Source: a virus
Direction: 5' to 3' (one strand)
IMG/VR virus record: IMGVR_UViG_3300021962_000021
Span: 124,001 to 188,000 of that record
DNA length: 64,000 nucleotides
Part shown: one piece after another, positions 25,624 to 33,700 of the stretch
How positions within the stretch are numbered: position 1 is the stretch's first letter
Layout: every line of letters begins with the position of its first letter
Position numbers and translations under genes: made by a program
The notes under the pieces: model-generated
Told to the model about the DNA's origin: nothing
The model's input: the letters and a program-made list of their open reading frames with translations, nothing else
The model's database searches: none

Positions 25624-26565
25624 GTGTTGAAGCAGACTGATAAAAATATCGTAATATCTACGCTGTCTAATGCGTTGGGTAGTTATTCCGCATTAAAGGG
25701 TAACGAATTAGCATTTTATTGTCCGTTTTGTAATCACCATAAACAAAAGTTACAAGTTAATACCGAAACTCAAAAATGGCATTGTTGGACTTGTAATAGT
25801 GGTGGTAAAAAATTGACATCCCTACTTCGTAAACTTGATGTGGACAGGAAAACTATATCCATAATCAGAGAAATATACGGAGATAGTAATTGGACACCAC
25901 AGCAAGAAGATGCCGATACAAAGGTATTTATTTCACTCCCAAAAGAATTTATTAGTTTAGCAGAAGAACCAAAAGGGTTTAATCCTGAATATAAGCACGC
26001 TATTCATTACCTTAACGAAAGAGGTATTACACAAAAAGATATAATCAAATATAACATAGGGTATTGTAAAGAAGGATTATATGCCCGTAGAGTAATAGTT
26101 CCATCATATAATTCCGATGGGTCATTGAATTACTTTGTTTCTCGTTCATATTATCCGGAAGAGAAGATGAAATACAAAAACCCACCAATCAGTAAGAATG
26201 TTATAGCATTTGAGTCACAGGTAAATTGGAATGAACCGATTATACTTTGTGAGGGTGTATTTGATGCAATCACAATTAAAAGAAACGCAATTCCACTATT
26301 AGGTAAGTTTCCTTCTAAACAATTAGTTGAGAAAATCTTTATGAGTGGTGTTAGTGATATCATCATCTCATTAGATAACGATGCGATGAGTGAAGCATTG
26401 AAAGCAGCAGAGTATTTTAGAAAGAATGGAATACAGGTTAAAATGATGTATTTAAAAGATAAAGATGCCGCCGATATGGGGTATGAAAAATTCTACGAAG
26501 AACTAAAGAAAACTAAAGAATTTACTTCGGAAGAATTATTGTTAAATAAAATAAAAAGTTTATGA
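25624..26565 (+). CDS. DNA primase (zinc finger plus TOPRIM)
   Basis: This protein of about 313 residues makes RNA primers for DNA synthesis. A CHC2-type zinc finger lies near the start (FYCPFCNHH, then WHCWTCNSGG about 25 residues later). A catalytic TOPRIM domain follows at about 185-275, with ILCEGVFDAITI and the acidic IISLDNDAMS. No helicase domain is attached, unlike T7 gp4. There is no ATG before the zinc finger: an upstream TTG at 25606 would overlap the promoter boxes, so GTG 25624 or TTG 25627 is the likelier start, nearly leaderless. The stop overlaps the next start as ATGA. Confidence 0.85.
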   Translation: MLKQTDKNIVISTLSNALGSYSALKGNELAFYCPFCNHHKQKLQVNTETQKWHCWTCNSGGKKLTSLLRKLDVDRKTISIIREIYGDSNWTPQQEDADTKVFISLPKEFISLAEEPKGFNPEYKHAIHYLNERGITQKDIIKYNIGYCKEGLYARRVIVPSYNSDGSLNYFVSRSYYPEEKMKYKNPPISKNVIAFESQVNWNEPIILCEGVFDAITIKRNAIPLLGKFPSKQLVEKIFMSGVSDIIISLDNDAMSEALKAAEYFRKNGIQVKMMYLKDKDAADMGYEKFYEELKKTKEFTSEELLLNKIKSL

Positions 26566-29500
26566 GTAAATTAAAAACGATTTACCATATTGCGGATGTT
26601 CATATCCGTAACGTGAAAAGACACAAAGAGTATAGACAAGTATTTGAAAAAATGTTTGAGGAAATCCGTAATAGAGGAACGGAAGATGCAATCATTTATT
26701 TAGCAGGTGATATTGCACATGCTAAATTGGAAATGTCTCCTGAATTAGTTAGAGAGATTAGTTGGTTATTTACGGAATGTGCTAAATTGGCACCTACAAT
26801 CCTTATCACAGGTAACCACGATTGTAATATGAACAATTTGGATAGAATTGATGTTCTTACTCCGATTGTTGAAGCATTGAATTTAGATAACTTTTATTAT
26901 TTAAGAGATACACAGGTTTGGAAACATGGTGATACCGCATTTGCTGTTTATTCTATTTTTGATAATAAGAATAATTGGCCAAAAGCAGAGGATATTGATG
27001 CAAAAACAAAGATTGCACTATTTCACGGACCTGTTGATAATTCTATAACGGATGTGGGTTATGTGGTTAGTAGTAGACACTTCACAACGGATATATTTGA
27101 TGGATATGATTTAGCTCTATTGGGTGATATTCATAAAAGACAAGAGATGATTTCTCCAAAAGGTTGTAAGGTAGTTTATGCCGGCTCATTGGTTCAACAA
27201 AACTTCGGTGAAACATTGGATAAGCACGGTTTCCTTATTTGGGATATAGATACCCTAACTTATGAAGCGATTGATATTCCAAATGAGTATGGTTATTATA
27301 CTTTGGATGTAGATAATGGTATAGTTCCGATTGTAAACAATATGCCAAAGCATGCAAGATTGAGAGTTCGTTTATCTAACACCGATACTGCCGATACAAA
27401 GAAAGTATTGACAGAAATTAAGATGAGATACGGACTTGAGGATTTTACAATCATTAGAACAGACTCACTTTCTAAATTAAAGACCGGAAATAGACAAAAC
27501 AAATTAGACTTTGAAGATATAACGGATGTAAACCATCAAAACTCTTTAATACATGATTATGTTAAGAGAATGATGCCATTTGTGACAGATGAAGATTTGT
27601 TCGAATTGGAAACAATTAATAGAGATGTAAATAGTAGAATTGTATTAGATGATGTTGCAAGAAATATCCAATGGAAACCTATCCGTTTTGAATTTTCTAA
27701 TATGTTCTCTTATGGTGAGGATAATGTTATTGATTTCAGTAAATTGAATGGTTTAATGGGATTATTTGCACCAAACGCAAGTGGTAAATCATCTCTATTT
27801 GACTCTATCTCATTTTGTTTATACGATAAGAGTAGTAGAGCATTCAAAGCAGCAAACATAATGAATAATCGTAAGACCGATTTCAAATGTAAATTGGAAT
27901 TCGATATAAATGGTGAAAGATACTTCATTGAGAGAAGTGCTAAAACAATCAACAAAGGAAAGAATGTAAAAGTGGATGTTGAGTTTTACAAAATGGAAGG
28001 AGATGAAAGAACATCACTAAACGGAACGGAACGTAGAGATACCAACGCAATCATTGAACAATATGTAGGAACGTATGAAGATTTCGTTCTAACTGCATTG
28101 AGTTTGCAAGGTAATAATGCCCTATTCATTGATAAATCCCAATCGGAAAGAAAAGATTTGTTAGCACAGTTTATGGGATTGAATATTTTTGATAAATTGT
28201 ATGATACTGCATTGGAAGATATTAGAGAAGTGAGTGTGCTTATCAAAAATTTTAAGAAAACCGACTTTACGACAGAATTGGCGAATAAGGGTATTGAGAT
28301 TAAAGATAGAAAAGGTGAATTAAAAGAATTACAACAACAATTAAATTCTGAAACAAAAATAAAAGAAGGAATTGAAGGTGAGGTATTGAATTTAACAAGA
28401 CAACTTGCACCAATCGACTCTAATTTGGATTTACCTACTTTGGAAGAGAAACGAAAATCAATTGGAAAACAAATTGAAAATTTAGAAACGGAGTATACAA
28501 ATACCGAAACCAAAATAGAAACACACAACGATACTCTTACAGAAATTTCTAAATCAATTGAAGAAAAGAAAACCTTTAATGGTTCGATTGATATAGAAAC
28601 TGCTTATTCAAATTATCAACGAGAGAAAACCAATTTAGTTGAAGCTACAAAAGTTTATGATACTGCAAAACTACATTTAAGTTTAGCAGAGGAAAAGATT
28701 TCACATTTGGATAAACACGAATATGACCCAAATTGTAAATTCTGTTGCAATAATGAATTCGTTAAAGATGCGATGAAAGCAAAAGAAGGATTACCTCAAT
28801 TTAAAGATGTAGTTAAACAGGCGATGATTGATTGTGTGGGTATTCAACAAACATTGGATACTATGGAAGGTGTGGAAGAACAATATAATCAATTGCAAGA
28901 ATTAAAAACAAGATATTCCAAATTGAAAGTGATATTAGAGAAAGCAGAAATGGAATATAAAGGATTGGAAACAAAAGAAGAATTATTACAAACTCAATTG
29001 GATAAAGTCGAAGAAGATATTGAGAAATATTACGAAAACGAAGATACGATTGAAACCAATAAAGAGTTAGAAAAACAAATCAAAGAAAAGGAAACTCTTA
29101 AATCGGAAGTTGATAAGGTAATAAGACAAATTAACAAAGATATAAACGATACAAATAGTGCTATAACGCAATTACAATCGTTTATAGACAACATCAAAGC
29201 AAAGATGGATGAAGTTAAGGATTTGGAAGAAAAGAACCGCCTATACACCTATTATTTAGATGCAGTGAAGCGTGATGGAGTTCCATATGAATTAATTTCC
29301 AAAGCATTACCAGTTATTCAAACGGAAGTAAATAATATATTAGGACAAGTTGTTGATTTCGGAGTTGTAATGGAAGTAGATGGTAAGAATATCAACGCAA
29401 AGATTGTTTATGAGGACCAGGAGTGGGCATTAGAAATGTGTAGTGGTATGGAGAAGTTTATTAGTGGACTAGCTATTAGAGTTGCTTTAATAAACATATG

Positions 29501-29711
29501 TGGATTACCTCGTCCAAACTTCTTAGTAATTGATGAGGGATTTGGAACATTGGATAGTGATAACCTTTCTTCTTTATTCGGAATGATGCAATATCTTAAA
29601 ACTCAATTTGATTTTATTTGGGTAATTTCTCACTTAGATGCTATGAGAGATATTGTAGATGGATTGATTGAGATTAAAAAGGAGAATGGATTTAGTAAGA
29701 TTGATTTTTAA
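26562..29711 (+). CDS. single-chain Mre11-Rad50 (gp47-gp46-like) recombination nuclease
   Basis: In T4 the nuclease gp47 and the ATPase gp46 are two genes; here one 1049-residue frame holds both. Residues 1-340 form the Mre11/SbcD part with the metallophosphatase motifs IADVHIRN (11-18), LAGDIAHAK (48-56) and GNHDCN (84-89). Residues 375-1049 are Rad50/SbcC: Walker A in LFAPNASGKSSLFDS (about 401-415), a long coiled coil interrupted by a zinc hook with Cys725-x-x-Cys728, then CSGMEKFISGLAIR (ABC signature) and FLVIDEGFGTLD (Walker B). The complex resects DNA ends for recombination-dependent replication and degrades host DNA. No internal stop or shift was seen. Confidence 0.92.
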   Translation: MSKLKTIYHIADVHIRNVKRHKEYRQVFEKMFEEIRNRGTEDAIIYLAGDIAHAKLEMSPELVREISWLFTECAKLAPTILITGNHDCNMNNLDRIDVLTPIVEALNLDNFYYLRDTQVWKHGDTAFAVYSIFDNKNNWPKAEDIDAKTKIALFHGPVDNSITDVGYVVSSRHFTTDIFDGYDLALLGDIHKRQEMISPKGCKVVYAGSLVQQNFGETLDKHGFLIWDIDTLTYEAIDIPNEYGYYTLDVDNGIVPIVNNMPKHARLRVRLSNTDTADTKKVLTEIKMRYGLEDFTIIRTDSLSKLKTGNRQNKLDFEDITDVNHQNSLIHDYVKRMMPFVTDEDLFELETINRDVNSRIVLDDVARNIQWKPIRFEFSNMFSYGEDNVIDFSKLNGLMGLFAPNASGKSSLFDSISFCLYDKSSRAFKAANIMNNRKTDFKCKLEFDINGERYFIERSAKTINKGKNVKVDVEFYKMEGDERTSLNGTERRDTNAIIEQYVGTYEDFVLTALSLQGNNALFIDKSQSERKDLLAQFMGLNIFDKLYDTALEDIREVSVLIKNFKKTDFTTELANKGIEIKDRKGELKELQQQLNSETKIKEGIEGEVLNLTRQLAPIDSNLDLPTLEEKRKSIGKQIENLETEYTNTETKIETHNDTLTEISKSIEEKKTFNGSIDIETAYSNYQREKTNLVEATKVYDTAKLHLSLAEEKISHLDKHEYDPNCKFCCNNEFVKDAMKAKEGLPQFKDVVKQAMIDCVGIQQTLDTMEGVEEQYNQLQELKTRYSKLKVILEKAEMEYKGLETKEELLQTQLDKVEEDIEKYYENEDTIETNKELEKQIKEKETLKSEVDKVIRQINKDINDTNSAITQLQSFIDNIKAKMDEVKDLEEKNRLYTYYLDAVKRDGVPYELISKALPVIQTEVNNILGQVVDFGVVMEVDGKNINAKIVYEDQEWALEMCSGMEKFISGLAIRVALINICGLPRPNFLVIDEGFGTLDSDNLSSLFGMMQYLKTQFDFIWVISHLDAMRDIVDGLIEIKKENGFSKIDF

Positions 29712-29719
29712 TATTTATT
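29710..29719 (+). promoter_or_regulatory. late-promoter-like motif AATATTTATT
   Basis: The motif overlaps the stop codon of the Mre11-Rad50 gene, and its octamer ends 4 nt before the ATG at 29723. It would start a separate transcript for the oxygenase gene. Confidence 0.45.
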
Positions 29720-29722
29720 ATT

Positions 29723-30448
29723 ATGATAAGTGTAGAACAATTTAGAGAACAAGGATATGTTTGTGATTCAATTGAAAAATATTCTGATTTAATTGATTTT
29801 AATGATTTAAAATCTATAAAAAATTCAATAGATTCAATTAATATAAAAAGACATTCAAAATACGATTATTGGTTTAAATATAAAGAATTATCATATATGG
29901 AAGAAATTGTATATGATGAACTTTTAAGAAATGATAAAAATTTGGATGTTGCTGATGAGGTTTATGAAAAAGGTCACGAATATCAAATCAAAAAAATAGA
30001 AGATTGTGGGTTTTATCCAACTTGGGTATTTGGAACTTCAATGTCTCCAGATATAACGCATATTTTACATAATGGTATTATAAATAAATTCCAAGAGAAT
30101 TTTTGTAAAAAATATTATGCGGATAAAGTAAATGATACTACAACATACATGCCAATGAATCGTTTACAATTTTACGATAAGGGGTGTGAAATAAAATTAC
30201 ATGATGATGGTAGCCCTGTTGATAGAATTTGTGTTTTTCTTTATTTTTTAAATTCAGAATGGAATACGGATAATGGTGGGCAATTGATTCTTCATACAAA
30301 TGAAAATGAAATTATAAAAATAAATCCAACATTTCCAAACTTTGTTGTATTAGACTCTGAAAAAAACTTATTTCATGAAGTAGAAAAAGTTAAAAATGAT
30401 ATGAAATATAATATGGTATCATTTCTATCATATAAAAATAATGGTTAG
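29723..30448 (+). CDS. 2-oxoglutarate/Fe(II)-dependent oxygenase
   Basis: The 241-residue protein has the prolyl-4-hydroxylase-like double-stranded beta-helix at its C-terminal half. IKLHDDGSPVDRICVFLYFL supplies the HxD iron ligands (about residue 156), GGQLILHTNE the conserved Gly-Gly strand, and LFHEVEKVKNDMKYNMVSFL the distal His and the basic residue that binds 2-oxoglutarate. Such enzymes hydroxylate proteins, nucleobases or small molecules; many T4-like phages encode several. The target is unknown. The neighbouring tail fibre or DNA would both be reasonable. Its end overlaps a convergent gene by 4 nt. Confidence 0.85.
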   Translation: MISVEQFREQGYVCDSIEKYSDLIDFNDLKSIKNSIDSINIKRHSKYDYWFKYKELSYMEEIVYDELLRNDKNLDVADEVYEKGHEYQIKKIEDCGFYPTWVFGTSMSPDITHILHNGIINKFQENFCKKYYADKVNDTTTYMPMNRLQFYDKGCEIKLHDDGSPVDRICVFLYFLNSEWNTDNGGQLILHTNENEIIKINPTFPNFVVLDSEKNLFHEVEKVKNDMKYNMVSFLSYKNNG

Positions 30449-30630
30449 GAAGAGTGAGTTCTAATAGAAACTTTATCAGCCTTCAACACACCTGATTGTT
30501 GTTTCACAACACCGACGTGTTTTTTAATTAGATTCTCAACCAAACTACCCATCTTAAACCCGTGTTCTTCACAATATGTTTTGAGAAGTTCATGGGTTTC
30601 TTTTTTGATTTGCAACATAGCGTATTTCAT
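30445..30630 (-). CDS. ribbon-helix-helix-like small DNA-binding protein
   Basis: This is the only gene I accept on the minus strand. It encodes 61 residues; the N-terminal MKYAMLQIKKETHELLKTYC gives one beta-strand followed by helix A, and GFKMGSLVENLIKKH gives helix B, the layout of MetJ/Arc-type regulators. A polar tail follows. It is transcribed away from the tail fibre gene, with 110 nt between the two starts that hold two 14-bp direct repeats. A role as repressor of the fibre/sugar operon or of itself is inferred from this layout. It overlaps the end of the oxygenase gene by 4 nt. Confidence 0.8.
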   Translation of the reverse strand: MKYAMLQIKKETHELLKTYCEEHGFKMGSLVENLIKKHVGVVKQQSGVLKADKVSIRTHSS

Positions 30631-30636
30631 AACTTA

Positions 30637-30690
30637 TTTATTTTTCTTTAGTTTTCTAAAATACAATATAGTATTTTTTATTTTTCTTTA
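30637..30690. repeat. two 14-bp direct repeats in the divergent control region
   Basis: TTTATTTTTCTTTA occurs at 30637-30650 and again at 30677-30690, exactly 40 bp apart, which is close to four helical turns. The pair lies between the regulator gene and the tail fibre gene, so it is a candidate operator. The sequence is of low complexity, which weakens the case. Confidence 0.5.
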
Positions 30691-30719
30691 TATAAATATG
30701 AAGGAATAATTTTTTTGGA

Positions 30720-30729
30720 AATATTTATT
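30720..30729 (+). promoter_or_regulatory. late-promoter-like motif AATATTTATT of the tail fibre/sugar operon
   Basis: The octamer ends 12 nt before the fibre ATG at 30741. No other gap longer than about 10 nt occurs until 57996, so this motif may drive more than 27 kb. A TATAAATA, identical to the T4 late box, also occurs at 30691-30698 on the + strand; read on the minus strand it is a second ATATTTATA facing the regulator gene. Confidence 0.55.
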
Positions 30730-30740
30730 TAAAAAGATTA

Positions 30741-33700
30741 ATGGCGGTTCTAAAGAAAACATTATTTCCTGAAAATTTAGAAAAGTATTCCGTTCTCATT
30801 CAAGATACGGATACCAATAGTAAGTATTTTAAAATTACAGAGTTACCCGATACCTTTACAGGAGGTAAAAATGCATTCTTAATTCAAGGTTCTGAATTTT
30901 TAGTTGCTGATACTATTGTAAAAATAGAAATCAAAGATTCTCAAGGTAATATAATTTATCACGAACCAGGTGAGGGTATACCCGAATATTATGAGGGAAC
31001 TTCAAAAGTTATAGCGGTTTACATTTATCCAGATACGGCATTTGGTCCATGTACAATTACAATATTGGGTGAAGTTTCGGAATATGTTGATGCAAATGGT
31101 ATAAAGCAACCCGTTCCGTTACAATATAGAGATACTTACAATGTAAGATGGCAGAAAGAAATAAATGTAAATCCATTTTTACAAAATAATACAAAAATTC
31201 GTTTTTACAAAAGACCGCAGGTAGAGATAACCGAAATTTTAAAACCTGTATTTACTATCACCGAAACAAGAATAGCACAAGGTGGTAATACATCTTTATA
31301 TCCAACGGATTATTATGTAAATAATACTTTTGGTAAATTTGGTGACCAATATATTTTACCAGATGATTTGGAATATTTTGCTACATTACTAAATGGACAA
31401 ACTTTTCAAAATAATATGTTGGGCGAAACTATGAGTTTTTCATCCTATCCAACTTATACTCCAGAAATATTAGAAATTATATCAGCTGATACTGCTAAAA
31501 TTAATCCTCCCTTAATAGAATCCGATATTGTTCAGACGGTTATGACAACACCATATTCTGTTACATATTTATCCGGTTCAGATAGAACGCAATCCGAATT
31601 TACATCATCATATGCAAATATAAAATTATCTCAATTGGAAACATTTGCGGGTGATGTAAAAAGAGTAAAAGTATTTAGACGTTCTAAAGGTAGTATTTCT
31701 GATTATGAATTGGTGCAAGATATTTTATTAGAATCGACAGAGTTATTGATTACATTGGAAGGTAGTAGTAGAGCAGTTCAATCTACTGGTATTTTTGATT
31801 CTGAAATTTTATCAAAATATTGGAATACTACGGAAACTTTAACATCCACTTTATCAAATTCAAGATTAGTAAATGGAGTTAAATTAAATGGTGGTGGTAA
31901 GTTTTTATATACATCATCTTTAGATTTAACATCCAAAACCGTTTATGAATTACAATTTGATGCGTTTTATAGTTCATCAACTGCATCGGATTTAGATATA
32001 TACATAAGTGGTTCAACTACAACAAATAGTTCATCTATTGGTGAATTAAAAATAGGAACTTTAACCGGTATATCACCGACTAAAAAATTTGAAAATCAAA
32101 TAGTTCAATTTAAATTGGATGTAACGGAACCATCGGCATCACTATATTTTAGCGCATCACAAGGTGAATGGCATCTATCAGATTTAAGTTTAGTTGTATC
32201 AGCAGAAACAGCATTTTCACCCGACTCTGTTGCATTTTTGACATCTGTTCCAACGACCGTTCCAAATGAAATATTTGAATTTAAATTTGAATTTTATGAT
32301 GTAAATAATAATTTCGTTCCAATAACGATATTAAAAGAAAAACAATTTTCAGGTGGAACAAATACAGTTATTGTTTTAACTCAATTGGCTTCATCATCGG
32401 TTGAGTTAAGTTCTTCGATTGCATCGGCATCTTTAGATTTAACAAACACAATATCTTCCGTTTCACAATCTATTAGTGGAACAGTCACAGTAAATAGTGC
32501 ATCTGCGTATACAACAATTACAAATGTAAGTAGTTCGGTTAGTGGTTCGATATTTAGTTTGAGTGGAAGTGTTAGTGGAACAATAGGCAGTGTGAGTGCA
32601 TCTGTAAGTGGGACTATCGGACAAGTTAGTAGTTCGGTAAGTGGAACAATAGGTAGTGTGAGTGCATCAGTGAGTGGGACTATTGGTCAAGTAAGTGGTT
32701 CAATTAGTGGTTCAATATATACATTAAGTGGAAGTGTTAGTGGTTCGATAGCAAATGTTAGTTCATCTATAAGTTCATCATTATCTACGGCAAATTCGCA
32801 ATCATTATATACCGTTTATTCGGCATCTGCATATTTGGATAAATTTATTTTTACGGATGAAAATGGTAAGGTAAAAAGACCACCAACCGCATCTGTATCT
32901 GGTCTTTATACGGGAGATACTCATTTAGGATTTTATGGTGGTGGTGTTTGGAAAACTTATATGGATAATCAGGGTGATTTTTATTTAACATCATCTGCGG
33001 TTAATGGTGGGTTTTTAGCATGGAGTTCGACACAAGGTAGATTACAAATCGCCGGAGATATAAATATTCAAGGTGGTAATGCCGCAACAACTACTGCTTT
33101 ATCATCTTCATTAAATGCAGTAAGTGGTGCCATAAATTCCGCAACCGCTTCTTTATCTACATCCGTTGCATCTACAACATTTACAACAGCAACTGGTTTA
33201 ATTGCAAAACCACCAACCGTATTAGTTGGTTCTACTGCCGGTCTTTATTTGGGAAGTTCTTATTTAGGATATTATAATGGAAGTGATTGGAAAACCTATA
33301 TGGCCAATAATGGTAACTTCTATTTAAGTGGAACAGGAACCGATTCATTAACTTGGAATGGTAGCACTTTAACAATCAATGGTGCAATAACTGTTACGGG
33401 TGGTAATGCTGCAACATCGGCAGCTTTAACATCTTCGTTATCATCCACATTAAGTTCTGCAAATTCGACTGCAGCTGGGTATGCTGCAAATGCGGTGACA
33501 TCTGGTTCAGTATCTGCGGCAGCTGCACAAACGGCTGCACAATTATTTGCAACAAGTATAGGAACTAACGCTGTAGCATCAGGTTCAGCTGCAGCATCTG
33601 CTGCACAGACTGCGGCAATAAATCAGGCCAAAACGGATGCATCCGCCTCTATTAATTTATTAGCTAATGGTAACTGGACAGGTGGTAGTGGAACATTTAT

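Noticed and set aside
27986-28528. Minus-strand open frame of 180 codons
   Set aside because: Antisense to the Rad50 coiled coil; Ser/Phe-rich translation is the usual shadow of Glu/Lys-rich coding sequence.
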